The notes: a model not told the origin generated them from the letters alone. DNA of 64,000 nucleotides from RU20A sp042610495 (GCF_042610495.1 NZ_JBHGAP010000009.1:1-64000), one strand, 5' to 3'; shown: positions 6,846 through 16,687, counted from the stretch's first letter. Program-made: numbers and translations.

Positions 6846-9728
6846 ATGTCCCTCGTTCCTGAAATCGACTACGGCACGCCCGCCTCCCGCTCCGAGAAGA
6901 TGGTGACGCTGACCATCGATGGCCGTGAGATCACCGTGCCCGAGGGCACCTCGCTGATGCGCGCTTCGATGGAAGCCGGCATTCAGGTGCCGAAGCTCTG
7001 CGCCACCGACATGGTGGATGCCTTCGGCTCCTGCCGCCTCTGTCTGGTGGAAATCGAGGGCCGCAACGGCACGCCCGCCTCCTGCACCACGCCGGTCGCG
7101 CAGGGCCTCAAGGTCCACACCCAGACGGAGCGCCTGAAGCAGATCCGCAAGGGCGTAATGGAACTCTACATCTCCGACCATCCGCTGGACTGCCTGACCT
7201 GTGCGGCCAATGGCGATTGCGAGCTGCAGGACATGGCAGGCGCTGTCGGCCTGCGCGACGTGCGCTACGGCTATGAGGGCGACAACCACCTCAAGGCGCG
7301 CGGCGCCACCGGCGACGTCAACGCCCGTTACATGCCGAAGGACGAGTCGAACCCCTATTTCACCTATGACCCCGCCAAATGCATCGTCTGTTCGCGCTGC
7401 GTGCGGGCCTGCGAGGAGGTGCAAGGCACCTTTGCGCTGACCATCGAAGGCCGCGGTTTCGACAGCCGCGTCTCGCCCGGCATGCATGAGGCCTTTCTGG
7501 AATCCGAATGCGTCTCCTGCGGCGCCTGCGTGCAGGCCTGCCCGACAGCGACGCTCACCGAAAAGTCGGTGATCGCGATCGGCCAGCCCGAACACTCCGT
7601 CGTCACGACCTGCGCCTATTGCGGCGTCGGCTGCTCCTTCAAGGCCGAGATGCGCGGCGAGGAGCTGGTGCGCATGGTGCCGTGGAAAGACGGTCAGGCC
7701 AATCGCGGCCATTCCTGCGTCAAGGGGCGCTTTGCCTATGGCTACTCCACCCACCGCGACCGCATCCTGAACCCGATGGTGCGCGAGAAGATCACCGATC
7801 CCTGGCGCGAAGTGACTTGGGAGGAAGCCTTCGCCCATGTGGCCGCGGAATTTTCCCGCATCCAGTACCAGTATGGCCGCGAGGCCGTGGGCGGCATCAC
7901 CTCGTCGCGCTGCACCAACGAGGAGACCTACCTCGTTCAGAAGCTGATCCGCGCCGGCTTCGGCAACAACAATGTCGATACCTGCGCCCGCGTCTGCCAT
8001 TCGCCGACCGGCTACGGCCTCGGCCAGGCCTTTGGCACCTCGGCCGGCACGCAGAACTTCGATTCCGTCGAACACACCGACGTCGTCATCGTCATCGGCG
8101 CCAACCCGACCGACGGCCACCCGGTCTTCGCCTCGCGCCTCAAGAAGCGCCTGAGGCAGGGCGCCAAGCTGATCGTCATCGATCCCCGCCGTATCGATCT
8201 CGTGTCCTCGCCCCACATTCAGGCCGCCTATCACCTGCCGCTGAAGCCCGGCACCAATGTCGCCGTCGTCACGGCGCTGGCCCATGTCATCGTCACCGAG
8301 GGCCTCTACGACGAGGCCTTCATCCGCGAGCGCTGCGACTGGTCGGAATTCGAGGACTGGGCCGGCTTCGTCTCCGAGGATCGCCACAGCCCCGAGGCGA
8401 TCGAGCCTTTGACCGGCGTACCGGCCGAGCTTCTGCGCGGTGCCGCCCGCCTCTTCGCCACCGGCGGCAATGGCTCGATCTATTACGGCCTCGGGGTCAC
8501 CGAGCACAGCCAGGGTTCCACCACCGTGATGGCCATCGCCAACCTCGCCATGGCGACGGGCAATATCGGCCGCCCCGGCGTCGGCGTGAACCCGCTGCGC
8601 GGCCAGAACAACGTTCAGGGCTCCTGCGACATGGGCTCCTTCCCGCACGAGCTGCCGGGCTATCGCCATGTCTCTGATGATGCGACCCGCGAGGTCTTCG
8701 AAAAGCTCTGGGGCGTGACGCTTTCCAACGAGCCGGGCCTGCGCATTCCCAACATGCTGGATGCCGCCGTCGATGGCACCTTCAAGGGCATCTACATCCA
8801 GGGCGAAGACATTCTGCAGTCCGACCCCGATACCAAGCACGTCTCGGCCGGCCTCGCCGCCATGGAATGCGTCGTCGTGCAGGATCTCTTCCTGAACGAG
8901 ACGGCGAACTACGCCCATGTCTTCCTGCCGGGATCGACCTTCCTGGAGAAGGACGGCACCTTCACCAATGCCGAACGCCGCATCAACCGCGTGCGTCGCG
9001 TCATGACGCCGAAGAACGGCTATGCGGACTGGGAGGTCACCCAGAAGCTTGCCCAGGCCATGGGCCTCGCGTGGACCTACACCCATCCCTCGGAAATCAT
9101 GGACGAGATTGCCGCGACGACGCCGAGCTTCGCGCTCGTCTCCTATGACTACCTCGAGAAGGTCGGCTCCGTGCAGTGGCCCTGCAACGAGAAGAGCCCG
9201 GAGGGCTCGCCGATCATGCATATCGGCGGCTTCGTGCGCGGCAAGGGCAAGTTCATCCGCACCGAATATGTCCCGACCGACGAGCGCACCGGCCCGCGCT
9301 TCCCGCTACTGCTCACCACCGGCCGCATCCTCAGCCAGTACAATGTGGGCGCCCAGACGCGGCGCACTGAAAACACCGTCTGGCACGAAGAGGACCGGCT
9401 GGAAATTCACCCGCACGACGCCGAAAACCGGGGCATCCGCGACGGCGACTGGATCCGGCTGGCAAGCCGGGCCGGCGAGACGACGCTGCGCGCCACGATC
9501 ACCGACCGCGTGGCGCCGGGCGTGGTCTATACCACCTTCCACCACCCGAACACGCAGGCCAACGTCATCACCACCGACTTCTCGGACTGGGCGACCAACT
9601 GCCCGGAATACAAGGTCACCGCCGTTCAGGTCTCCCCGTCGAACGGCCCATCCGACTGGCAGGTGGAATATGACGAGCTGTCGCGCCAGTCGCGCCGCAT
9701 CGCCGGCAAGCTCGAGGCGGCGGAATAG
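6846..9728 (+). CDS. fdsA: NAD-dependent formate dehydrogenase, alpha (catalytic molybdenum) subunit
   Basis: This 960-residue subunit oxidises formate to CO2 at a bis-MGD molybdenum site. The order of domains is: an N-terminal 2Fe-2S ferredoxin domain (FGSCRLC), a NuoG-like His/Cys cluster (DCLTCAANGDC), two 4Fe-4S motifs (CIVCSRCVRAC and CVSCGACVQAC), the CAYCGVGC 4Fe-4S domain near residue 257, then the molybdopterin oxidoreductase and dinucleotide-binding domains. The Cys-His pair in ARVCHSPT is the expected Mo ligand and its neighbour. Length matches FdsA of Rhodobacter and Cupriavidus. ATG at 6846 lies eight bases after GGGAGG. It is followed by fdhD after four bases. Confidence 0.97.
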   Translation: MSLVPEIDYGTPASRSEKMVTLTIDGREITVPEGTSLMRASMEAGIQVPKLCATDMVDAFGSCRLCLVEIEGRNGTPASCTTPVAQGLKVHTQTERLKQIRKGVMELYISDHPLDCLTCAANGDCELQDMAGAVGLRDVRYGYEGDNHLKARGATGDVNARYMPKDESNPYFTYDPAKCIVCSRCVRACEEVQGTFALTIEGRGFDSRVSPGMHEAFLESECVSCGACVQACPTATLTEKSVIAIGQPEHSVVTTCAYCGVGCSFKAEMRGEELVRMVPWKDGQANRGHSCVKGRFAYGYSTHRDRILNPMVREKITDPWREVTWEEAFAHVAAEFSRIQYQYGREAVGGITSSRCTNEETYLVQKLIRAGFGNNNVDTCARVCHSPTGYGLGQAFGTSAGTQNFDSVEHTDVVIVIGANPTDGHPVFASRLKKRLRQGAKLIVIDPRRIDLVSSPHIQAAYHLPLKPGTNVAVVTALAHVIVTEGLYDEAFIRERCDWSEFEDWAGFVSEDRHSPEAIEPLTGVPAELLRGAARLFATGGNGSIYYGLGVTEHSQGSTTVMAIANLAMATGNIGRPGVGVNPLRGQNNVQGSCDMGSFPHELPGYRHVSDDATREVFEKLWGVTLSNEPGLRIPNMLDAAVDGTFKGIYIQGEDILQSDPDTKHVSAGLAAMECVVVQDLFLNETANYAHVFLPGSTFLEKDGTFTNAERRINRVRRVMTPKNGYADWEVTQKLAQAMGLAWTYTHPSEIMDEIAATTPSFALVSYDYLEKVGSVQWPCNEKSPEGSPIMHIGGFVRGKGKFIRTEYVPTDERTGPRFPLLLTTGRILSQYNVGAQTRRTENTVWHEEDRLEIHPHDAENRGIRDGDWIRLASRAGETTLRATITDRVAPGVVYTTFHHPNTQANVITTDFSDWATNCPEYKVTAVQVSPSNGPSDWQVEYDELSRQSRRIAGKLEAAE

Positions 9729-9732
9729 GGCG

Positions 9733-10563
9733 ATGACCGCTCCCCTGCCGCCGCTCAGCACGCTGACGGCCGCCGCCTGGCGCGGTGGTCGCCTCCAGCC
9801 TGCCGGCCGCGTGGTGCCGGAGGAAGTGCCGGTCGCCTTCTCCTACGGTGGCACGACCCATGCCGTGATGATGGCGACACCCGCCGATCTCGAAGACTTC
9901 GCCTATGGCTTCTCGCTCGCGGAAGGCATCATCGCCACGGCCAGCGACGTTCTCGCCGTCGATATCATGGAAGCTGGTGACGGTCTCGACGTGCAGGTGA
10001 CGCTGGCCGAGCCGGAGGCCGACGCGCTTACCGCCCGGCGCCGCCGCATGGCCGGCCCCGTCGGCTGCGGCCTTTGCGGCATCGAATCGATCGAGCAGGC
10101 GACACGCGCCGTGCCGCACGTGCCGGACCATGGCCTGACCGTGACACCGGGTGAGATCGAAGCCGCCATCGGCGCTCTTTCCGCAGCCCAGGTGCTGAAC
10201 CGGGAAAGCCGCGCCGTGCATGGGGCAGGCTTCTACATTCCCGGCGCGGGCCTTCTCGCCGCGCGCGAGGATGTCGGCCGCCACAATGCTCTCGACAAGC
10301 TCGTTGGTGCCGTCCTGCGCCGTGGCATGGCCGGCATGGCGGGCATGGTCGTCGTCACCAGCCGCCTGTCGGTCGAGATGGTCCAGAAGGCCGCCACCCT
10401 CGGCAGCCCCGTCATCGCTGCGATTTCCGCCCCGACCGCCCTTGCCATCCGCACAGCCGAAGCCGCAGGCATGACGCTGGTCGGCATCGTGCGCGCCGAC
10501 GAATTCGAGATTTTCACGCGTCCAGACCGCATCCGCACACCCGGAGACCGCCATGTCGCATAG
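9733..10563 (+). CDS. fdhD: Formate dehydrogenase accessory sulfurtransferase FdhD
   Basis: FdhD transfers sulfur from IscS to the molybdenum cofactor and is required for active formate dehydrogenase. The 276-residue frame contains the essential CxxC motif at C112/C115 (GCGLCGIES), the NRESRAVHGAGF block and the glycine-rich C-terminal VTSRLSVEMVQKA region. ATG at 9733 follows fdsA by four bases; a longer in-frame opening upstream only overlaps fdsA in another frame. The stop overlaps the fdsD start by eleven bases, so the operon is tightly coupled. Confidence 0.94.
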   Translation: MTAPLPPLSTLTAAAWRGGRLQPAGRVVPEEVPVAFSYGGTTHAVMMATPADLEDFAYGFSLAEGIIATASDVLAVDIMEAGDGLDVQVTLAEPEADALTARRRRMAGPVGCGLCGIESIEQATRAVPHVPDHGLTVTPGEIEAAIGALSAAQVLNRESRAVHGAGFYIPGAGLLAAREDVGRHNALDKLVGAVLRRGMAGMAGMVVVTSRLSVEMVQKAATLGSPVIAAISAPTALAIRTAEAAGMTLVGIVRADEFEIFTRPDRIRTPGDRHVA

Positions 10564-10792
10564 CAACACCGACGAAAAGCTGGTCCGCATGGCGAACCAG
10601 ATCGCCACCTTCTTCCTCTCCCAGCCGGAGGGCGAGCGGGTGGACGGCGTCGCCACCCACATCAACAAGTTCTGGGAAGTGCGAATGCGCGCGCGCTTCT
10701 TCGAGATGATCGATGCCGGCGAAGGCGATTTCCTGCCGCTGGTGAAGGAAGCGGCTCAACGGATCAATCGGCCGGTCAAGGCCACGGCCTGA
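10553..10792 (+). CDS. fdsD: Formate dehydrogenase delta subunit
   Basis: A 79-residue protein at the end of the fds operon, overlapping fdhD by eleven bases. It shows the delta subunit features: an opening LVRMANQIATFF helix, VATHINKFWEVRMRA, and a LPLVKEA block near the C-terminus. FdsD is a small accessory subunit of soluble formate dehydrogenases, implicated in assembly or maturation of the complex. It is the last gene before the convergent atp operon. Confidence 0.9.
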   Translation: MSHSNTDEKLVRMANQIATFFLSQPEGERVDGVATHINKFWEVRMRARFFEMIDAGEGDFLPLVKEAAQRINRPVKATA

Positions 10793-10801
10793 GCGAATCA
10801 A

Positions 10802-10828
10802 AGCCGTTCAGCCTTCCCGCAAACGGCT
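10802..10828 (+). terminator. Weak hairpin after fdsD
   Basis: AGCCGTT (10802-10808) and AACGGCT (10822-10828) can pair across a 13-base loop ten bases after the fdsD stop. No T tract follows, so it is only a tentative end for the fds transcript. Confidence 0.3.
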
Positions 10829-10913
10829 GATGGTGTGAACCAGCCTTCCGCGGGCAGGAACATCTCGCCTCCGCAGTTGCCGACAGACGAGCATACGAGC
10901 CCAGGACAACAAA

Positions 10914-10934
10914 AAAGCCCCGCGAAGGGGCTTT
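10914..10934 (-). terminator. Rho-independent terminator of the atp operon
   Basis: AAAGCCCC (10914-10921) pairs with GGGGCTTT (10927-10934) around a GCGAA loop. Read on the minus strand the stem is followed by a run of T, 35 bases after the atpC stop. This is the clearest terminator in the window. Confidence 0.85.
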
Positions 10935-10968
10935 CCGTTTGGCATCAGGTGCTTTCGCCCGGTCCCTT

Positions 10969-11373
10969 TCAGGCCGGGATGAGCGTTTCCTTCAGCGAGG
11001 TGAGTTCGCCGATCAGGCGCTCCAGCGACGTCTTGCGGTCGTCGTCACCGTGACCGTCCAGCTCGTCGCGGGCAGCGGCGATGCGGCGATCGAGCTGCGA
11101 CTTGTCGAGCTCATCGACATGAACGGCGGATTCGGCCAGTAGCGTGCAGCCGGTGGGAACGATGTCGGCGAAACCGCCGAACACGACGTACCGATCCGTC
11201 TTTCCATCGGCCCTTACCGTCACGACGCCGGGCTTGATCGTCGTCATCGTGGGGGCGTGGTTTGCCAGAACGGTCATTTCGCCTTCAGTGGCGGGGATCA
11301 CGACTTCGCTGACCTTCTGGGACAGGAGAAGGCGCTCCGGGGAAACCAGCTCGAAATTGAAGTTGTCAGCCAT
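10969..11373 (-). CDS. atpC: ATP synthase F1 epsilon subunit
   Basis: The 134-residue epsilon subunit of F1, which couples the rotor to the c-ring and can inhibit ATP hydrolysis. The N-terminal beta-sandwich begins FNFELVSPERLLLS and contains the conserved PATEGEMTVLANHAPTM block; the C-terminal helices are present. I start at ATG 11373 (MADNF), as in relatives, rather than an upstream in-frame codon. It is the last gene of atpHAGDC and is followed by a terminator. Confidence 0.96.
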   Translation of the reverse strand: MADNFNFELVSPERLLLSQKVSEVVIPATEGEMTVLANHAPTMTTIKPGVVTVRADGKTDRYVVFGGFADIVPTGCTLLAESAVHVDELDKSQLDRRIAAARDELDGHGDDDRKTSLERLIGELTSLKETLIPA

Positions 11374-11487
11374 GACGATCACTCTTCCTGGGCGGTCAGC
11401 CTTGCGACCGCGAACGTCGAAAGCCTGCCACCGCATGTCCGGCGGCAGGCGAAGACCGGCGCGACGGGCGCGCCGGTCGATCGGTCA

Positions 11488-12909
11488 TCAGGCTGCTTCG
11501 GCAGCGAGACGCTTGGCCTTTTCGATGGCTTCGTCCATCGAGCCGACCATGTAGAAGGCCGCTTCCGGCAGGTGGTCGTACTCGCCATTGACGAGGCCCT
11601 TGAAGCCCTTGATCGTGTCTTCGAGAGCGACCAGCTTGCCCGGCGAGCCGGTGAAGACTTCGGCCACGAAGAAGGGCTGCGACAGGAAGCGCTCGATCTT
11701 GCGGGCGCGGGCAACCGTCAGCTTGTCTTCTTCCGACAGTTCGTCCATGCCGAGGATGGCGATGATGTCCTGCAGCGACTTGTAGCGCTGCAGCGTGCCC
11801 TGCACCTTGCGGGCCACTTCGTAGTGCTCTTCGCCGACGATCATCGGGTCGAGCATGCGCGAGGTGGAGTCGAGCGGGTCAACGGCCGGGTAGATGCCCT
11901 TTTCGGCGATCGAGCGCGACAGAACGGTCGTGGCGTCGAGGTGGGCGAAGGACGTTGCCGGAGCCGGGTCGGTCAAGTCGTCGGCGGGAACGTAGATGGC
12001 CTGAACCGAGGTGATCGAACCCTTGGTCGTGGTCGTGATGCGCTCCTGCATGGCGCCCATGTCGGTCGCCAACGTCGGCTGATAGCCCACGGCCGACGGA
12101 ATACGGCCGAGCAGAGCCGACACTTCCGAACCTGCCTGGGTGAAGCGGAAGATGTTGTCGACGAAGAACAGAACGTCCTGGCCCTTGTCGCGGAAGTCTT
12201 CAGCGATCGTCAGACCGGTGAGGGCAACGCGGGCACGCGCGCCCGGCGGCTCGTTCATCTGGCCGTAAACGAGGGCAGCCTTGGATCCTTCGCCGCCGCC
12301 ATGCTTGTTCACGCCCGACTCGATCATTTCGTGATAGAGGTCGTTGCCTTCGCGGGTACGCTCGCCCACGCCGGCAAACACGGAGTAACCGCCGTGCGCC
12401 TTGGCGACGTTGTTGATCAGTTCCATGATCAGAACCGTCTTGCCCACGCCGGCGCCGCCGAACAGGCCGATCTTGCCGCCCTTTGCGTAGGGAGCGAGCA
12501 GGTCGACGACCTTGATGCCGGTGACCAGGATCTGGCCTTCCGTGGACTGCTCGACATAGGCCGGAGCGTCCTGGTGGATGGCGCGCAGGGTCGAGCGGTC
12601 GAGCGGACCGGCTTCGTCAACGGGCTCGCCGATGACGTTCATGATGCGGCCGAGCGTCTGATCACCGACCGGAACAGAGATCGGCGCACCGGTGTCGGTG
12701 ACGGGCTGGCCGCGAACCAGACCTTCGGTCGAGTCCATGGCGATGGTGCGAACGGCATTTTCGCCGAGGTGCTGGGCAACTTCGAGAACAAGGCGGTTGC
12801 CGTTGTTGTCGGTTTCCAGCGCGTTCAGGATCAGCGGAAGATTGCCTTCCTCGAAAGCGACGTCGACGACGGCGCCGATGACCTGGGTGACCTTACCGGT
12901 AGCGGCCAT
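11488..12909 (-). CDS. atpD: ATP synthase F1 beta subunit (catalytic)
   Basis: The 473-residue catalytic subunit of F1. The Walker A motif GGAGVGKT is at residues 151-158. The Walker B region (VLFFVDNIFRF) and the C-terminal DELSEEDKLTVARARK segment, which contacts the gamma shaft, are intact. Length is normal for alphaproteobacteria. It sits between atpG and atpC with a 114-base gap to the latter. Confidence 0.98.
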   Translation of the reverse strand: MAATGKVTQVIGAVVDVAFEEGNLPLILNALETDNNGNRLVLEVAQHLGENAVRTIAMDSTEGLVRGQPVTDTGAPISVPVGDQTLGRIMNVIGEPVDEAGPLDRSTLRAIHQDAPAYVEQSTEGQILVTGIKVVDLLAPYAKGGKIGLFGGAGVGKTVLIMELINNVAKAHGGYSVFAGVGERTREGNDLYHEMIESGVNKHGGGEGSKAALVYGQMNEPPGARARVALTGLTIAEDFRDKGQDVLFFVDNIFRFTQAGSEVSALLGRIPSAVGYQPTLATDMGAMQERITTTTKGSITSVQAIYVPADDLTDPAPATSFAHLDATTVLSRSIAEKGIYPAVDPLDSTSRMLDPMIVGEEHYEVARKVQGTLQRYKSLQDIIAILGMDELSEEDKLTVARARKIERFLSQPFFVAEVFTGSPGKLVALEDTIKGFKGLVNGEYDHLPEAAFYMVGSMDEAIEKAKRLAAEAA

Positions 12910-12932
12910 GTCAATAACCTCTTTCGTAACCT

Positions 12933-13814
12933 TTAGAGCGCTTCGGCGCCCGAGATGATTTCAATCAGTTCCTTGGTGATCTGAGCCTGACGCTGGCGGT
13001 TGTAGGAAAGCGTCAGCTTGTTGATCATCTCACCGGCGTTGCGCGTCGCATTGTCCATGGCGCTCATCTTGGCACCCATTTCGCCGGCGACATTCTCGAG
13101 CAGAGCCCGGAAGATCTGGACGGAAATGTTGCGCGGGATGAGATCGCTGAGGATCTGGCCGGCATCCGGCTCGTAGTCGTAGATCGCAGCCGCACCCGAT
13201 GCTGCCGGCGACACCGTCTCGGCCGAGGCCGGGATCAGCTGCAGCGCCGTCGGCACCTGGCTGATGACCGACTTGAACTCGGAGTAGAACAGCGTGCAGA
13301 CATCGAATTCGCCGGCTTCGAAGAGCGAGATCACCTTGCGGCCGATCTGGTCGGCATTGTCGAAGCCGATCTTCTTGACTTCGCGCAGGTCGATACGGTC
13401 GATGATCAGCGACGCGAATTCGCGGCGCAGGATATCGTAGCCCTTCTTGCCCACGCAGACGATCTTCACCGTCTTGCCCTGGGCGAGCAGCTTGCGCACG
13501 TGATCGCGGGCAAAGCGCGCGATCTGCGAGTTGAAGCCGCCGCACAGGCCGCGTTCTGCGGTGCAGACGACGAGAAGATGCGTCTGGTCCTTGCCGGTTC
13601 CCGTCATCAGGAGCGGCGCGCTGTCGTCCTGGCCGACCGCCTGGGCGATATTGGCGAGGACGGCGCTCATCCGCTGCGAATAGGGACGTGCGGCCTCGGC
13701 CGCCTCCTGCGCACGCCGAAGCTTTGCCGCGGCGACCATCTTCATCGCCTTGGTAATCTTCTGCGTCGCCTTGACGGAGGCGATCCGGTTTTTCAGATCC
13801 TTAAGAGAAGGCAT
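12933..13814 (-). CDS. atpG: ATP synthase F1 gamma subunit
   Basis: The 293-residue central shaft of F1. The N-terminal helix (LKNRIASVKATQKITKAMKM) and C-terminal helix (SYNRQRQAQITKELIEI) that form the coiled coil are both present, as is the GLCGGFN block in the Rossmann part. It lies between atpA (30 bases upstream) and atpD (23 bases downstream). Confidence 0.97.
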   Translation of the reverse strand: MPSLKDLKNRIASVKATQKITKAMKMVAAAKLRRAQEAAEAARPYSQRMSAVLANIAQAVGQDDSAPLLMTGTGKDQTHLLVVCTAERGLCGGFNSQIARFARDHVRKLLAQGKTVKIVCVGKKGYDILRREFASLIIDRIDLREVKKIGFDNADQIGRKVISLFEAGEFDVCTLFYSEFKSVISQVPTALQLIPASAETVSPAASGAAAIYDYEPDAGQILSDLIPRNISVQIFRALLENVAGEMGAKMSAMDNATRNAGEMINKLTLSYNRQRQAQITKELIEIISGAEAL

Positions 13815-13844
13815 CCGTTTTCCGTCCTAGCTTCTGTCGTCCGA

Positions 13845-15374
13845 TCAGGCGAAGGTCTTTGCGAAGGCATCGAGAGCAGCCTTGAGCTTGCCCTTGGTGT
13901 CGTCGCTGATGGCCTTTTCCGTGCGGATGGTGTCGAGGATCGCCTTGCCTTCCGAGCGCAGCGAGGACAGCAGACCCTGTTCGAAGGCACCGACCTTGTT
14001 GACCGGGATCTTATCGAGGTAGCCGTTCACGCCGGCGAAGATCACCGCGACTTGTTCTTCCGTCTTGAGCGGCGAGAACTGCGGCTGCTTCAGGAGTTCG
14101 GTCAGACGTGCACCACGGTTCAGCAGGCGCTGCGTGGAGGCATCGAGGTCCGAGCCGAACTGGGCGAAGGCGGCCATTTCGCGATACTGGGCGAGTTCAC
14201 CCTTGATCGAGCCGGCAACCTGCTTCATCGCCTTGATCTGGGCGGAAGAGCCCACGCGGGAAACCGACAGACCGACGTTCACGGCCGGGCGGATACCCTG
14301 GTAGAACAGGTCCGTTTCGAGGAAGATCTGGCCGTCGGTGATCGAGATCACGTTGGTCGGGATGAAGGCCGAAACGTCGTTGCCCTGCGTTTCGATGACC
14401 GGCAGAGCCGTCAGCGAGCCGGCACCGCGCTCGTCGGAGAGCTTTGCAGCGCGCTCGAGCAGGCGGGAATGCAGGTAGAAAACGTCGCCCGGATAGGCTT
14501 CGCGGCCCGGCGGGCGGCGCAGCAGGAGCGACATCTGGCGGTAGGCGACGGCCTGCTTGGACAGGTCGTCATAGGCGATCAGGGCGTGCTGGCCGTTGTC
14601 ACGGAAGTATTCGCCCATGGCGCAGCCGGCAAACGGTGCCAGGTACTGCATCGGGGCCGCGTCGGAAGCCGTGGCGGCAACGACGATCGAGTACTGCAGG
14701 GCGCCGCGCTCTTCCAGAACCTTCACGAACTGGGCGACCGTCGAGCGCTTCTGGCCGATGGCCACGTAGACGCAGTAGAGCTTGTCGTTTTCCGGGCCGT
14801 TGTCGTGGATGGCCTTCTGGTTGAGGAAGGCGTCCAGGATGATGGCGGTCTTGCCGGTCTGGCGGTCGCCGATGACGAGCTCGCGCTGGCCGCGGCCGAC
14901 CGGGATGAGGGCGTCGATGGCCTTGAGGCCGGTCGACATCGGCTCATGCACCGACTTGCGCGGAATGATGCCGGGAGCCTTGACGTCGACGCGCGAGCGG
15001 CGCGTGGCGTTGATCGGGCCCTTGCCGTCGATCGGATTGCCGAGCGCGTCGACGACGCGGCCGAGCAGTTCCGGACCGACCGGGACGTCCACGATGGCGC
15101 CGGTCCGCTTGACGGTGTCGCCTTCCTTGATGTCACGGTCCGAACCGAAGATAACGACACCGACGTTGTCGGCTTCGAGGTTCAGCGCCATGCCGCGGAT
15201 GCCGCCCGGGAACTCGACCATTTCGCCGGCCTGGACATTGTCGAGGCCGTAGACGCGGGCGATGCCGTCACCGACGGACAGAACCTGGCCAACTTCGGAG
15301 ACCTCAGCCTCCTGGCCGAAGTTTTTGATCTGATCTTTGAGAATTGCGGAAATTTCCGCGGCGCGGATATCCAT
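13845..15374 (-). CDS. atpA: ATP synthase F1 alpha subunit
   Basis: The 509-residue non-catalytic nucleotide-binding subunit of F1. The P-loop GDRQTGKTA occupies residues 169-177, and the alpha/beta signature region (PAVNVGLSVSRVGS) is present. The N-terminal segment (MDIRAAEISAIL) contacts the delta subunit. Its ATG shares one base with the atpH stop codon, so translation is probably coupled. Confidence 0.98.
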   Translation of the reverse strand: MDIRAAEISAILKDQIKNFGQEAEVSEVGQVLSVGDGIARVYGLDNVQAGEMVEFPGGIRGMALNLEADNVGVVIFGSDRDIKEGDTVKRTGAIVDVPVGPELLGRVVDALGNPIDGKGPINATRRSRVDVKAPGIIPRKSVHEPMSTGLKAIDALIPVGRGQRELVIGDRQTGKTAIILDAFLNQKAIHDNGPENDKLYCVYVAIGQKRSTVAQFVKVLEERGALQYSIVVAATASDAAPMQYLAPFAGCAMGEYFRDNGQHALIAYDDLSKQAVAYRQMSLLLRRPPGREAYPGDVFYLHSRLLERAAKLSDERGAGSLTALPVIETQGNDVSAFIPTNVISITDGQIFLETDLFYQGIRPAVNVGLSVSRVGSSAQIKAMKQVAGSIKGELAQYREMAAFAQFGSDLDASTQRLLNRGARLTELLKQPQFSPLKTEEQVAVIFAGVNGYLDKIPVNKVGAFEQGLLSSLRSEGKAILDTIRTEKAISDDTKGKLKAALDAFAKTFA

Positions 15375-15940
15375 CAGCCGACCTCTTTCAGTGCAAGCTT
15401 AAGGCTCGAAAGCTTTGTGCGAAGGGAAGTATCAATCTGCCGGGAACCGACCTTGACGATCAGGCCACCGAGAATGGAGGGATCGACGGTGACGTTGACC
15501 GCCACGTCCTTGCCGGTGACGCTCTTCAGCGTCGCCTTCAATTCATTTTCCTGCTCGCCCGAAAGAGCGTGCGCGGAGGTCACTTCGGCCGTCACTTCGC
15601 CACGATGGCGGGCGGCGATGGCGCGGAAACCGCGGATGACCGCCGGAAGCGCGAAGAGGCGGCGGTTGCGCGCCACGACCTTCAGGAAATTGCCGACCAG
15701 CGGGGAAGCGCCGGCGCTGGAAACGATCGCGGAGATCGCCTTGAACTGATCGTCTGCGGAGAAGACCGGGCTTTCGACCAAGCGCTTGAAATCTCCGCTT
15801 TCGGAAATCAGCGCCTCGAACTTGCCAAGATCCTGTGCGACCGCATCCACCGCGCCGGCTTCCAGTGCCAGATCAAACAGGGAGGATGCGTACCTTTCTG
15901 CAACACCGGAAACAAGCTGGGATGTGTCTGCCACGGGCAC
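15374..15940 (-). CDS. atpH: ATP synthase F1 delta subunit
   Basis: The 188-residue delta subunit (OSCP homologue) that links F1 to the b-subunit stalk. The helical N-terminal domain (VAERYASSLFDLALE) and C-terminal LGGLIVKVGSRQIDTSL block are typical. I choose GTG at 15940 (V-P-V-A-D-T-S) because an AGAGAAG ribosome site lies just upstream and the length equals the family norm; an earlier in-frame ATG at 15976 would add a poorly fitting W-rich segment. It heads the operon; the Fo genes are not in this window, as is usual in alphaproteobacteria where they form a separate cluster. Confidence 0.95.
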   Translation of the reverse strand: MPVADTSQLVSGVAERYASSLFDLALEAGAVDAVAQDLGKFEALISESGDFKRLVESPVFSADDQFKAISAIVSSAGASPLVGNFLKVVARNRRLFALPAVIRGFRAIAARHRGEVTAEVTSAHALSGEQENELKATLKSVTGKDVAVNVTVDPSILGGLIVKVGSRQIDTSLRTKLSSLKLALKEVG

Positions 15941-16210
15941 AAGCTTCTCTAATTTCTTCCAGCGTTCCCACCACAAAAAAGGCTGTGAGCAAGACGCTGA
16001 AAAGGTTGCTGTTTTTTTGGCTATCGCGGGCGTTTTGTCCCGCGTCTCCTCAAATTCGCGGTTCGTCTAGCATAGGAACTGGGGACTCGCAACACGCGAA
16101 CGGCACGAATGCGCCATAAGTCGCGCCCTGATCGAAGGATTCTTCAAATCCCCGTCCCTGCATCAAGCACCCCGCGAAACAGGCTTTAACCGCACAATTT
16201 TGCCTCCCGA

Positions 16211-16594
16211 TCAAATCAGACCGAAGACGTGGAGAAGAGGTGCGGCGCCGAGACACAACTGCAGGATGAGGAAGGTCAGTCCCAGCAGACTGAAGGAACG
16301 GTCCGACATCAGCGACAGGAGGCGCCCGAACGCCGCCAGCAGGAAGGCGCCGCCAAGACCCAGATAGAGCCAGTCCTGGGCAAGCAGGATGGCGGAAATC
16401 GCCAGACCGGCCTGAAAGCCGCCGGATGAGCGTGCTGTCGCCAGCCCGTCCGCGCGCGCCGGATTGGTCGCAAGCCCACCGAGTTTCAGGGAGGTGCGCG
16501 GCGCAATGAGGCCGAGAAGCCCGAGAACAGCGGCGATGATGGCCGAGATGAAGGCTGCGAGCTCGCCGCTGCTGGTCGGTACATAGAAGTCCAT
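16211..16594 (-). CDS. Small conserved membrane protein (DUF4345-like)
   Basis: A 127-residue protein with about four hydrophobic segments (near residues 10-30, 58-75, 76-92 and 100-124). The central part (AILLAQDWLYLGLGG with AAFGRLLS) resembles DUF4345 family proteins of unknown function. It lies alone between priA and atpH on the same strand. The 270 bases between it and the atpH start hold the atp promoter region and no other gene that I can support. Confidence 0.7.
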   Translation of the reverse strand: MDFYVPTSSGELAAFISAIIAAVLGLLGLIAPRTSLKLGGLATNPARADGLATARSSGGFQAGLAISAILLAQDWLYLGLGGAFLLAAFGRLLSLMSDRSFSLLGLTFLILQLCLGAAPLLHVFGLI

Positions 16595-16687
16595 CGCACG
16601 CCTCTCCTCTGCGTCGGCACTCTTATGACATGCCAGACGATTCGCCCGAAAGAGCGCTTCGCCCTCTATGAACAGAAGCCTCGGTGT

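Noticed and set aside
6750..9221. 823-codon frame antisense to fdsA
   Set aside because: It overlaps the catalytic formate dehydrogenase subunit in antisense and has His/Gly/Asp-rich wording without a recognisable family.
16050..16256. 68-codon frame between atpH and the DUF4345-like gene
   Set aside because: It runs into the downstream gene, lacks a ribosome site and has no plausible composition; treated as promoter DNA.
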